From positions 1 through 41,381 of the forward strand of contig NZ_BDCD01000053.1 in the NCBI RefSeq assembly GCF_001613325.1: 41,381 nt of DNA. Direction: 5' to 3'. The stretch is from Nocardia yamanashiensis NBRC 100130 (lineage in GTDB: Bacteria; Actinomycetota; Actinomycetes; Mycobacteriales; Mycobacteriaceae). The translations under genes were made by a program, and so were the position numbers. Shown one piece after another: positions 15,627-23,438 of the stretch. The notes under the pieces are model-generated. The model was not told the DNA's origin. It saw only the letters and a list, made by a program, of their open reading frames with translations, and ran no database searches. The first letter of the stretch is position 1; each line of letters opens with the position of its first letter.

Positions 15627-18600
15627 ATGGAGTCAGCACCGGGCCTACCGGCAGGCCGGAACAGTGGGGGCGGCATCGCCAAGGACGAGATCCGCGCGGC
15701 CATCGCCCGCCACCTCGACCTCGACGCCGCGGGCATCGCCGACCACGACGACCTGATCCAGCTCGGCCTGGACTCCATCCGCACCATGAAACTCGCGGGC
15801 TCCTGGCGCAAGCGCGGCCTCGCCGTCAACTTCGCCCAGCTCGCCGCCGAACCCACCGTCGCCGCCTGGCATCGAATGCTCGGCGGGGACAACGCCGCAA
15901 TCGATGGCGGCGATGCGGGCACGACCGCCGCACCGGCGCAGACCGGGGAAGGAACCGTCGTAGACGCGGCCGGTTCCATCCCCGCGCCCGGTGCGGCGGC
16001 CGTGAACTCCCCGGCCCTCCCCGCCCCCGCCGACTCCGATGCGCCAGAGGTGAATTCGGCCGCCGCGGCGCCCGGTACGTCCGCCGGGGATGAGATCTCA
16101 GGCACGGCGGGTGTAGGTCCCGCCTCCGGTAGGAATGCCGCGGTGGTGCCGGATGACGGTACGCCGTTCGCGCTGGCGCCCATGCAGCACGCGTATTGGA
16201 TCGGGCGGTCCGATGGGCAGCAGCTCGGGGCTGTGGCAGCGCATCTGTATGTCGAGTTCGACGGGGCGGGGGTCGAGGCCGAGCGGCTCGGGCGGGCGGT
16301 GGAGGCGCTGGTGCGGCGGCATCCGATGTTGCGTACGCGGTTCCTGCCGGACGGGACTCAGCAGACGCTGGAGCGGCCGGGGCGGCCGGTGTGGAGTGTC
16401 ACCGATCTGAGTGGTGCGACGGCTGCCGAGGCCGAGCGGGTGCTGGGGGAGTTGCGGGACAAGCGGACTCATCAGCTGATGGCGGTCGAGGAGGGGCAGG
16501 TCGTCGATATCGCGCTGACGCTGCTGCCCGAGGGGCGCACGCGGTTCCACCTCGATGTGGACATGCTCGCGGCGGATGCCATGAGCTACCGGATTCTCAT
16601 CGCCGATCTGGCGCGGCTCTACCACGGTGAGCAGCTGCCGCCGCAGGAGTACACGTTCCGGCAGTACCTGGCCGAGCATGCCGCGCCCGCTCCCGAGCAC
16701 GCGGCCGATCGCGAATGGTGGCAGGCGCGACTGCCGGAAATGCCCGGAGCGCCGGAACTTCCGCGTGCGCTCGAGACCCCGGACGCCGAGGCGCGCACCG
16801 TACGTTTCCATCGCTGGCTCTCGCCCGAGGCGAAGGCGCGCATGTTCGCCAACGCGCACGCGCGCGGCATCACCCCGGCCATGGCCCTCGCCTCCGTCTT
16901 CGCCGAAACCATCGGCGGCTGGTCCGCGCAGCGGCGGTTCCTGCTGAATCTGCCGCTCTTCCACCGTGAACCGGTGCATCCGCAGGTCGACGGCGTGATC
17001 GGCGACTTCACCTCCTCGGTGCTGCTGGAAGTCGACGTCACCGAACCCGCCACCGTCACCGAGCGTGCGCAGGCTTTGCAGCGCGAATTGCATTCCGCCG
17101 GAGCGCATTCCGCGTACTCGGGACTCGAGGTCCTGCGCGACCTCGGCCGCCACCGCGGCGAACCGGTGCTCGCGCCCATCGTCTACACCAGCGCCATCAA
17201 CCTCGGCGAGCTCTTCGGCGACCAGGTCACCGACACCTTCGGCGATCCCGTCTGGATCATCTCCCAGGGCCCGCAGGTCCTGCTGGACGCCCAGGTCACC
17301 GAGGTGCGCGGCGGTCTGCTGCTGAACTGGGACGTCCGCGAGAACGCCTTCCCCGCGCACATGGTCGAGACCATGTTCACCCGCTACATCGAAGCGGTCC
17401 TGCGCCTGGCGGGCTCCAGCGACCAGGAGACCGGTCCGCTGTTCCCCGCTGCCCCGGCCGCTGATCCTGACGGCCCCGTGAACTCCGAAACCCCGCTCGG
17501 CACAGGAGAAGCCGCAACGCCTGCTGCTGCCGCAACGCCTGCTGCCGCGCCCCTTGCTGCTGCCGGGACCCCTGCTGCTGCTGTCGCCGCGAGTGCGGTC
17601 ACTGCCATATCGGGCGGTGCCGGTGGCGCGGAGCAGGGTGCCGCCCCTGTGCCGCGGCGGGTCGCCGGGGATGCGGGGTGGGACGCCGACGCGGCCGTGC
17701 GGATTCCGGTGGAACAGGCCGTCATTCGGGCCCGGGTGAACGCTACCGACGGGCCGGTGAGCGGGCGTGTCCTGCACGCGGGGCTGTTCGCGCATGCCGC
17801 GCAGCACCCGGATGCGGCCGCTGTCATCTGGGAAACCGGTGTTCAGGCGCTCGCATCGGCAAACTTTGAACCGGCCGGTCGCGACTCTGCGGCGGTAGCC
17901 GCGGTGGGTGCGGTCGACGGCCGGGATCGTACAGATGGCGATCGGAATCCGCTCCCGGGCAATACGATTCGGACCCTCACCTTCGGTGAGCTCGCGGCGG
18001 AGGCGCTCGCGGTGGCCGGTGCGCTGCGGGCGGCCGGTGTGCGGCAGGGCGATTCGGTGGCTGTGCAGTTGCCGAAGGGCCCGGATCAGGTGCTGGCTAT
18101 CTGCGGTGTGCTGGCGGCCGGTGCGGTGTACGTGCCGGTTGGTTTCGACCAGCCCGCCGCCCGGCGCGCCGAGATCCTGCGGACCGGCGAGGCGGTCGCG
18201 ATACTGACCGCCGGGGCCGAGGTGCCCGAGGTGCGGGCGATTCCGCTGGCCGAGGCGCGGGTGTTCGCCGAACCACTGCCCGAACCGGTGCTGCCGGACC
18301 CGGAGCAGATCGCCTACGTGCTGTTCACCTCCGGATCCACCGGCAAGCCGAAGGGCGTGGAGGTGCCGCACCGGGCGGCCATGAACACCATCGACGATCT
18401 CAACGAGCGGTTCGGGATCGGCGCGGCGGATCGCGCACTCGCCCTGTCCGCCTTGGAATTCGACCTCTCGGTGTACGACATCTTCGGACTGCTGAGCGCC
18501 GGCGGCGCGGTGGTCGCGGTGGACGACGCCCAGCGCGCGGATCCGGCCCGCTGGGTGGAAATCCTGCGGCGGCACCGGGTTTCGGTGCTCAACTGCGTGC

Positions 18601-19718
18601 CGAGCCTGCTCGATATGACCCTGGCGGCCGCCGCCGGGCAGCCCCTGGACAGCTTGCGCATGGTGATCCTGGGCGGGGACTGGGTGGACGTAGCGCTGCC
18701 GTCACGGCTCGCCGCCGTCGCACCTGACTGCCGGTTCGCGGGTCTGGGCGGCGCCACCGAGACCGCCATCCACTCCACCATCTGCGAAGTGGTGAACGCC
18801 CAGGTTCCGCCCGAATGGTCGGCCGTGCCCTACGGCACCCCGCTGCGCAATGTGCGCTGCCGGGTGGTCGGCCCGTCCGGGCACGACTGCCCGGACTGGG
18901 TCACCGGTGAGCTGTGGATCGGCGGGGACGGCGTGGCCGCGGGCTATCGCGGCGATGCCGAGCGCACCGCCGACCGGTTCGTCACCCACGAGGGCGTGAA
19001 CTGGTACCGCACCGGCGATCTCGCGCGCTACCTGTCCGACGGCACCCTGGAATTCCTGGGCCGCGCCGACCATCAGGTGAAGATCCGCGGCTACCGGGTG
19101 GAGCTCGGCGAGGTGGAGAGCGCCCTGCGCGCGCTGCCCGGTGTCCGCCACGCCATCGCCGCGATCGTCGGCAAGTCCGCGCCGAAGCTCGCCGCGGTGG
19201 TCGTCGCCAACGACGGAATCACTTTGGACGCAACGGCTCTGACAAATGCCCTGGCCGACCTGCTGCCCGCCTACATGATCCCCGGCCGCCTGGAACTGCT
19301 GCCCGAACTGCCGTTCACCTCGAACGGTAAGCCGGACCGCAAGGCCATCGGACGCCTGCTCGCGGAGGATGAGACCGAACGCGAATTCGTCGCTCCCCGA
19401 ACCGATCCCGAACGCGCCCTGGCCGATATCGTCGCCGGCGTCCTGGAGCGCGACCGGGTCGGCGTCACCGACGACTTCTTCGCCCTGGGCGGCGATTCGG
19501 TGCTCGCCACCGCCGTGGTGGCCCGGGTGCGCGATTGGCTGGAATCGCCGGACACGGTGGTCTCGGACTTCTTCGCCGCCCGCACCGTGGCCGGGCTCGC
19601 GGAACGCCTGCTGGAACGCGAGCGCCGGGCGGGCGCGGCGGGCCGCCTGGAGCAGATCGCCGCGCTGTACCTGGAGGTCGCCGCCATGTCCGACGACGAG
19701 GTGCTCGCCCTCTCCTAA
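15627..19718 (+). CDS. Nonribosomal peptide synthetase ArCP-Cy-A-PCP (MbtB-like, aryl-oxazoline forming)
   Basis: 1363-aa single-module enzyme. Domains: aryl carrier with LGLDS (Ser50, phosphopantetheine site); an Ala/Pro-rich linker (about 85-175); heterocyclisation domain (178-600) with PMQHAYWIGR and the diagnostic DxxxxDxxS as DMLAADAMS (Asp312, Asp317, Ser320), GDFTSSVLLEVD and PIVYTSAINL; a second low-complexity linker (about 605-690, TPAAA repeats); adenylation domain (about 700-1250) with LFTSGSTGKPKG, YRTGDLARY and NGKPDRK; peptidyl carrier with LGGDS (Ser1291). No thioesterase follows. My hand-derived A-domain code is DLYNIGLIHK, nearest to threonine codes, so the product would be salicyl-methyloxazoline on the PCP, as in nocobactin. 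ATG 15627 follows AAGGAG by 11 bases; the upstream frame to 15483 overlaps the iron box and is rejected. Its stop overlaps that of convergent dsbB. Confidence 0.92.
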   Translation: MESAPGLPAGRNSGGGIAKDEIRAAIARHLDLDAAGIADHDDLIQLGLDSIRTMKLAGSWRKRGLAVNFAQLAAEPTVAAWHRMLGGDNAAIDGGDAGTTAAPAQTGEGTVVDAAGSIPAPGAAAVNSPALPAPADSDAPEVNSAAAAPGTSAGDEISGTAGVGPASGRNAAVVPDDGTPFALAPMQHAYWIGRSDGQQLGAVAAHLYVEFDGAGVEAERLGRAVEALVRRHPMLRTRFLPDGTQQTLERPGRPVWSVTDLSGATAAEAERVLGELRDKRTHQLMAVEEGQVVDIALTLLPEGRTRFHLDVDMLAADAMSYRILIADLARLYHGEQLPPQEYTFRQYLAEHAAPAPEHAADREWWQARLPEMPGAPELPRALETPDAEARTVRFHRWLSPEAKARMFANAHARGITPAMALASVFAETIGGWSAQRRFLLNLPLFHREPVHPQVDGVIGDFTSSVLLEVDVTEPATVTERAQALQRELHSAGAHSAYSGLEVLRDLGRHRGEPVLAPIVYTSAINLGELFGDQVTDTFGDPVWIISQGPQVLLDAQVTEVRGGLLLNWDVRENAFPAHMVETMFTRYIEAVLRLAGSSDQETGPLFPAAPAADPDGPVNSETPLGTGEAATPAAAATPAAAPLAAAGTPAAAVAASAVTAISGGAGGAEQGAAPVPRRVAGDAGWDADAAVRIPVEQAVIRARVNATDGPVSGRVLHAGLFAHAAQHPDAAAVIWETGVQALASANFEPAGRDSAAVAAVGAVDGRDRTDGDRNPLPGNTIRTLTFGELAAEALAVAGALRAAGVRQGDSVAVQLPKGPDQVLAICGVLAAGAVYVPVGFDQPAARRAEILRTGEAVAILTAGAEVPEVRAIPLAEARVFAEPLPEPVLPDPEQIAYVLFTSGSTGKPKGVEVPHRAAMNTIDDLNERFGIGAADRALALSALEFDLSVYDIFGLLSAGGAVVAVDDAQRADPARWVEILRRHRVSVLNCVPSLLDMTLAAAAGQPLDSLRMVILGGDWVDVALPSRLAAVAPDCRFAGLGGATETAIHSTICEVVNAQVPPEWSAVPYGTPLRNVRCRVVGPSGHDCPDWVTGELWIGGDGVAAGYRGDAERTADRFVTHEGVNWYRTGDLARYLSDGTLEFLGRADHQVKIRGYRVELGEVESALRALPGVRHAIAAIVGKSAPKLAAVVVANDGITLDATALTNALADLLPAYMIPGRLELLPELPFTSNGKPDRKAIGRLLAEDETEREFVAPRTDPERALADIVAGVLERDRVGVTDDFFALGGDSVLATAVVARVRDWLESPDTVVSDFFAARTVAGLAERLLERERRAGAAGRLEQIAALYLEVAAMSDDEVLALS
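17470..17590 (+). repeat. Low-complexity Ala/Pro-rich linker sequence in the synthetase gene
   Basis: GC-rich short repeats based on GCTGCTGCC and ACGCCTGCTG encode about 35 residues of TPAAA-type linker between the cyclisation and adenylation domains. Slippage-prone, so length may vary between strains. Confidence 0.6.
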
Positions 19719-20374
19719 CCCGGCAGCTCGCAGCCGTCTTTCAGGATGTGGAGGTCGTAGAAGAACTTGTAGCAGGCGGGATCGTCCGGGAGTACCCAGT
19801 GGAAGCCCTCCAGGAGGAACACCGCCACCAGATTCACCACCAGAATCAGCGCGCAGAAACCGATAGCCAGCTTCCCGATGAGCCGATGCGGCGCCGCCGG
19901 AATGACGGTGGCCGCCGTCGACCACGAAAACGACAGCACCACACCGATGGTCGTGATGGCCGCGACGAAAAGGATCCACGCCCACACGTACAGATGCAGC
20001 CCCAGCACCGCCCCGCCGTAGCCGGGATCGCCGGGCAGGATGTGCAGCATGGTCTGCCGCCACGCGGTGAACCCGCCGCCGAAGCAGGCCACGATGGCCA
20101 GGCCCCAGCCGACCGCGTAATCGCGCGGCTTGATCAGCCCGGTCATACCCTTGCGCACGATATAGGCCCCGCCCAGCGCGGCCAGGAACATGAAGTACCG
20201 CTGGATCATGCACAGCGGGCACGGGTATTCCCAGTTGAAGAACTGCACCGCCAGCCCGCCGCACACCACGCCGGTCCAGCCGACCACGAAAATCACTGCC
20301 AGCCAATACTGCAGCTGACCCAGCGCGCCACCGCGCGAGTGGCTGACCTCGATCTCGATATCGGTCTCGGTCAC
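19715..20374 (-). CDS. dsbB: DsbB-family disulfide bond formation protein
   Basis: 219-aa inner-membrane quinone-dependent oxidase that would reoxidise a DsbA-like partner. Membrane helices start near residue 23 (WLAVIFVVGWTGVVCGG), then follows YPCPLCMIQRY with the CxxC pair Cys52/Cys55, and further helices. The second pair is Cys201/Cys215 near the C-terminus, after the last helix rather than between helices 3 and 4 as in E. coli DsbB. GTG 20374 overlaps the stop of the upstream DUF5993 gene (GTGA), indicating coupling; frames extending to 20620 lack coding character. It converges with the synthetase, and the two stop codons share four bases. VKOR-type enzymes are an alternative, but the WEYPCPLCMIQR context favours DsbB. 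Confidence 0.85.
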   Translation of the reverse strand: MTETDIEIEVSHSRGGALGQLQYWLAVIFVVGWTGVVCGGLAVQFFNWEYPCPLCMIQRYFMFLAALGGAYIVRKGMTGLIKPRDYAVGWGLAIVACFGGGFTAWRQTMLHILPGDPGYGGAVLGLHLYVWAWILFVAAITTIGVVLSFSWSTAATVIPAAPHRLIGKLAIGFCALILVVNLVAVFLLEGFHWVLPDDPACYKFFYDLHILKDGCELPG

Positions 20375-20535
20375 CAGGTCAGCCCCAATCCGAGGCTGCT
20401 GGTGATGTGGTACTTCAGCAGCGCGCCGGTCATCAGCGCGACCACCCACCAGAGAGTCAGGAACGAACGCCGAGATCCCTGTTTCCAGATCAGATAGACC
20501 ACGGCCAGCAAACCCGCGACTATGAGCGTGTCCAT
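20371..20535 (-). CDS. Small DUF5993-like membrane protein paired with dsbB
   Basis: 54-aa protein MDTLIVAGLLAVVYLIWKQG..FLTLWWVVALMTGALLKYH..LGLGLTW with two predicted membrane helices (about residues 3-17 and 27-41) and a basic loop. Proteins of this size and pattern (DUF5993) commonly precede dsbB-like genes. Its TGA overlaps the dsbB GTG by four bases, so the two are translationally coupled and it may assist or stabilise DsbB. The family name is from memory of the pattern; function unknown. Confidence 0.7.
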   Translation of the reverse strand: MDTLIVAGLLAVVYLIWKQGSRRSFLTLWWVVALMTGALLKYHITSSLGLGLTW

Positions 20536-20681
20536 ATCGCGGACCGTACCTGTTTCGGCTGGTAGTGGCGGGTAACAAGGTGGCGGACACGCCGTTGCGG
20601 CAAGGCTGTTCGCAAAGCATCGGCTAACCACCGGCGCCGAAGCGGGCGGACGGAGACCCGGCGGTGACGGCCGCCCGCCCC

Positions 20682-20687
20682 TAGACT
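20682..20687 (+). promoter_or_regulatory. -10 hexamer TAGACT of SDR paralogue 2 (leaderless)
   Basis: TAGACT followed by 7 nt and then the GTG start codon at 20695. Confidence 0.5.
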
Positions 20688-20694
20688 CGATCGG

Positions 20695-21576
20695 GTGAGT
20701 GGTTGGGACATCACCGACATCCCGGATCAGACCGGGCGCACCTTCATCGTGACCGGGGCCAACAGCGGTCTGGGCGCGGTCACCGCCCGGGCGCTGGCCG
20801 GGGCGGGCGCGCAGGTCGTCATGGCCTGCCGCAACGAGATCAAGGCGCGTGGCGTCGCGGACCGGATCGGCGCGGGCGTGCAGGTGCGCCGCCTGGATCT
20901 GGCCGACCTGTCCTCCATTCGCGAATTCGCCGACGGCATCGACTCGGCCGATGTGCTGATCAACAATGCCGGGGTGATGGCGGTGCCGCTCAAGCGCACC
21001 GCCGATGGCTTCGAAATGCAGGTCGGCACAAACCATCTCGGTCATTTCGCGCTGACCGGGCTGCTGCTGGACAAGATCCGGGATCGGGTGGTGACGGTGT
21101 CGAGCGGCATGCACGCCATCGGCCGCATCGATATCGAGGATCTGAACTGGGAGCGGCGCAACTATCAGCGCTGGGCTGCCTACGGGCAGTCCAAGCTGGC
21201 CAATCTCATGTTCACCTTCGAACTGCAGCGCCGTCTCACCGCCTCCGGTTCGCCGAAGCTCTCGGTGGCCGCGCATCCGGGCTACGCCGCCACCGATCTG
21301 CAGGGGCACACCGAGTCCATCCAGGACCGGTTCCTGTCGCTGGGCAACAAGCTCTTCGCGCAGAGCGCCGAAATGGGCGCGCTGCCTTCGCTTTTCGCCG
21401 CCACCTCCGAGGTGGAGCCGGGCGAGTTCTACGGTCCCACCGGTCTGCGCGGCCTGCGCGGGCATCCCGGCCGGTCGTCTTCCACCTCCGCCGCGCGCGA
21501 CGAAGTGACCGCGCGCCGGCTCTGGGAACTGTCCGAACAGCTCACCAAAGTCAGCTTCCCCTTCACGCGCCGCTAG
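20695..21576 (+). CDS. Short-chain dehydrogenase/reductase, paralogue 2
   Basis: 293-aa classical SDR with TGANSGLG cofactor loop (residues 18-25), MACRNE (Arg, NADP preference inferred), NNAGVM, VSSGMHAIG and YGQSK. The protein is collinear with the SDR at 12858-13727 along its whole length, including ADVLINNAGVMAVPL, TADGFEMQ and HPGYAAT. Both start with a short GW-x-x-x-DI-D-TG leader. They flank mbtA and the synthetase gene, one on each side. GTG 20695 is set by a TAGACT hexamer 7 nt upstream and agrees with the paralogue's start. A PH-domain gene follows after 20 bp with its own -10-like hexamer. Substrate unknown. Confidence 0.87.
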   Translation: MSGWDITDIPDQTGRTFIVTGANSGLGAVTARALAGAGAQVVMACRNEIKARGVADRIGAGVQVRRLDLADLSSIREFADGIDSADVLINNAGVMAVPLKRTADGFEMQVGTNHLGHFALTGLLLDKIRDRVVTVSSGMHAIGRIDIEDLNWERRNYQRWAAYGQSKLANLMFTFELQRRLTASGSPKLSVAAHPGYAATDLQGHTESIQDRFLSLGNKLFAQSAEMGALPSLFAATSEVEPGEFYGPTGLRGLRGHPGRSSSTSAARDEVTARRLWELSEQLTKVSFPFTRR

Positions 21577-21583
21577 ATCGGAA

Positions 21584-21589
21584 TACGCT
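21584..21589 (+). promoter_or_regulatory. -10 hexamer TACGCT of the PH-domain gene (leaderless)
   Basis: TACGCT, 7-nt gap, ATG at 21597. It lies just after the stop codon of the preceding SDR gene. Confidence 0.45.
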
Positions 21590-21596
21590 GGGGGAC

Positions 21597-21959
21597 ATGA
21601 ACATCCCGTACGACCGGCGGGAACAACTGGAGAAGATCCAGAACGGGCTGCTGCCGGGGGAACAGATCATCGCCGTCTACGACGCGATCGGGGTGGGGAC
21701 CGGGTTCCTCGGGCTGACCGATCGCCGCGTCATCATCCAGGACAATTCGTTCGTGGGTAAGAAGGTCGCCATCACCTCCATCCCGTATTCACGGATCAGC
21801 AGCATCAGCGTGGTCGCCAACAAATCGTTCGCCGGGCAGTGGTTCTCCTCCGGGCAGATCGCCATCAGCACCGGCCACCACACCTACGAGGTGCAGTTCC
21901 GCGGCGACGAGAAGACCCGCCATGTGCACGACGTGATCCTGCACTACATCGCCTCCTGA
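21597..21959 (+). CDS. Bacterial PH-domain protein
   Basis: 120-aa protein, MNIPYDRREQLEKIQNGLLP then GEQIIAVYDAIGVGTGFLGLTDRRVII: the pattern of bacterial PH-like (bPH) domains, a beta-barrel with LTDRRVII as a core strand and a C-terminal helix (RHVHDVILHYIAS). There is no signal peptide or membrane helix, so it should be cytosolic. A TACGCT hexamer 7 nt upstream suggests a leaderless transcript independent of the SDR gene. Ligand and role unknown. Confidence 0.75.
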   Translation: MNIPYDRREQLEKIQNGLLPGEQIIAVYDAIGVGTGFLGLTDRRVIIQDNSFVGKKVAITSIPYSRISSISVVANKSFAGQWFSSGQIAISTGHHTYEVQFRGDEKTRHVHDVILHYIAS

Positions 21960-22051
21960 GGCCGAGCGCCCGAATCCCAGCAGGTGGGACGGGTTTCCCG
22001 GCGACGTTTGCCCGGGTGTCGCACGTCATACGCACGCTGTGTCATCTCTGG

Positions 22052-22057
22052 TACAGT
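22052..22057 (+). promoter_or_regulatory. -10 hexamer TACAGT of the aroG leader transcript
   Basis: TACAGT (22052-22057), 7-nt gap, ATG of the leader peptide at 22065. The mRNA would begin at the leader start codon. Confidence 0.6.
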
Positions 22058-22064
22058 CGCCGCC

Positions 22065-22133
22065 ATGCAGCGCGTGTATTTCTGGTTTAGCCAGCCGGCC
22101 CCGGGTGGGCCGAGCGGCGTGACCTCGCGCTGA
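22065..22133 (+). CDS. aroG leader peptide, 22 aa, rich in aromatic residues
   Basis: The ORF reads MQRVYFWFSQPAPGGPSGVT then SR and stop. Residues 5-8 are Tyr-Phe-Trp-Phe, all three aromatic end products of the pathway begun by the next gene. The RNA around and after it can fold in alternative ways: the codons for Gln-Pro-Ala-Pro contain GCCGGCCC (22094-22101), which can pair locally with GGGCCG (22107-22112) or, at a distance, with GGGCCGGC (22199-22206) just upstream of the aroG ribosome site; AGCCGG/CCGGCT (22149-22171) forms another stem. Ribosome stalling at 5-8 under aromatic amino acid shortage could thus change access to aroG. There is no T tract, so translational attenuation is as likely as transcriptional. 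The stalling mechanism is inference. Confidence 0.75.
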   Translation: MQRVYFWFSQPAPGGPSGVTSR

Positions 22134-22207
22134 CCTCTTCCACCCCGAGCCGGACGAACACAGACCGGCTGCAAGGGTTTTCACCACGAAATCTCCGTGG
22201 GCCGGCC
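22094..22207 (+). promoter_or_regulatory. Attenuator-type leader of aroG
   Basis: Mutually exclusive pairings: 22094-22101 with 22199-22206 (8 bp, perfect), versus 22096-22101 with 22107-22112. An intervening stem AGCCGG/CCGGCT lies at 22149-22171, and CCACG/CGTGG at about 22184-22199. The distal strand ends about 8 bases before the AGGA of aroG, so the long-range helix may block ribosome entry. Confidence 0.55.
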
Positions 22208-22228
22208 TGAGAACAGGAACCCACGATC

Positions 22229-23320
22229 ATGACTCTCGCCGATCTCGACAAACATGCCGACCTCGACGATCAGCGCACGCTGAGCGTCAGCCCGCTGCTG
22301 TCGCCGCGCGAAGTGCGCTCCGCCCACCCCATCGACGATGTGCTCGCCGATACCGTGCGCGCCGGTCGCAAGACCACCGTCGATGTGCTCAACGGTGACG
22401 ACGACCGCCTCATGGTGGTCGTCGGCCCGTGTTCGGTGCACGATCCCGAAGCCGCCATCGACTACGCCCGCCGCCTCGCGGTGAAGGCCGCCGAACTCGG
22501 CGACCGGCTGCACATCGTCATGCGCGTCTACTTCGAGAAGCCGCGCACCACGCTGGGCTGGAAGGGCCTGATCAACGATCCGCACCTGGACGGATCCTTC
22601 GACATCAACACCGGTCTGGTGCTGGGCCGCCGCCTGCTGGTCGACATCACCGGGCTCGGGCTGCCGGTGGCGTGCGAGTTCCTGGACCCGATCACCCCGC
22701 AGTACATCGCGGACATGGTGTCCTACGGCGCGATCGGCGCCCGCACCGCCGCCAGCCAGGTGCACCGCCAGCTGTCCTCGGCGCTGTCCATGCCGGTCGG
22801 CATCAAGAACGGCACCGACGGCGACGTGCAGGTTGCGGTGGACGGCGTGCGCGCCGCGGCCGCCAGCCACGTGTTCCCCGGCACCGATCTCGACGGGCGC
22901 TCGGCGCTCATCCGCACCGCGGGCAACCCGGACTGCCACGTCATCCTGCGCGGCGGCAGCAACGGCACCAACTACGACGCCGACTCCTGCGCGGAAGCCC
23001 TGCTGCGCCTGGAGAAGTCGTCGCTGCCGCAGCGCCTGGTGGTCGACGCCTCGCACGGCAACTCCAACAAGGACCACAACCGGCAGGTCGATGTCGTCAC
23101 CGATATCGCCGACCGGATCGCCGCCGGCGAGCGCACCGTGGTCGGCCTGATGATGGAGAGCTTCCTGGTCGCGGGCCGGCAGGACCTGACCCTGGGCCAC
23201 CCGGAGGAGCTCACCTACGGGCAGTCCATCACCGATGCCTGCATCGACTGGGACGTCACCGCGGCCCAGCTCGAGCGGCTCGCCGACGCCGTCGCCGCGC
23301 GCCGCGCGCTGCCGGCCTGA
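22229..23320 (+). CDS. aroG: 3-deoxy-7-phosphoheptulonate synthase, class I (DAHP synthase)
   Basis: First enzyme of the shikimate pathway, condensing phosphoenolpyruvate and erythrose-4-phosphate. The 363-aa protein has class I (AroF/G/H) motifs: VVVGPCSVHDPEAAI with the metal-binding Cys, RVYFEKPRTTLGWKGLINDP, ACEFLDPITPQYIAD, GARTAASQVHR, PVGIKNGTDG, ILRGG, VDASHGNSNKDHNRQ and GLMMESFLVAGRQ. M. tuberculosis makes only a type II enzyme, so this is a different lineage of DAHP synthase, of the kind corynebacteria also carry. ATG 22229 has AGGA about 10 bases upstream. Expression is probably controlled by the aromatic leader peptide at 22065. It supplies chorismate, also the precursor of salicylate in the nearby siderophore locus. 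A 16-bp hairpin ends the unit. Confidence 0.95.
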   Translation: MTLADLDKHADLDDQRTLSVSPLLSPREVRSAHPIDDVLADTVRAGRKTTVDVLNGDDDRLMVVVGPCSVHDPEAAIDYARRLAVKAAELGDRLHIVMRVYFEKPRTTLGWKGLINDPHLDGSFDINTGLVLGRRLLVDITGLGLPVACEFLDPITPQYIADMVSYGAIGARTAASQVHRQLSSALSMPVGIKNGTDGDVQVAVDGVRAAAASHVFPGTDLDGRSALIRTAGNPDCHVILRGGSNGTNYDADSCAEALLRLEKSSLPQRLVVDASHGNSNKDHNRQVDVVTDIADRIAAGERTVVGLMMESFLVAGRQDLTLGHPEELTYGQSITDACIDWDVTAAQLERLADAVAARRALPA

Positions 23321-23387
23321 AAGATAGGCTCGCGCGCCGCTGTTCGGTGAGTCCGGCTCACCCCTGAGCGGTCCGGCGCGCGGAAGT

Positions 23388-23427
23388 CGTTCGGCGCACC
23401 CCCAGTCCGGCGGGGGTGCGCCGAACG
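23388..23427. terminator. Bidirectional terminator between aroG and the methyltransferase
   Basis: A perfect 16-bp stem (23388-23403 with 23412-23427) with an 8-nt loop between convergent genes. No T tract on either side. Confidence 0.8.
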
Positions 23428-23438
23428 CGTATCCGGGC

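Noticed and set aside
16098..18575. An 825-codon minus-strand frame antisense to the synthetase
   Set aside because: Shadow frame of the NRPS gene with Arg/His/Gly-rich composition and no motifs.
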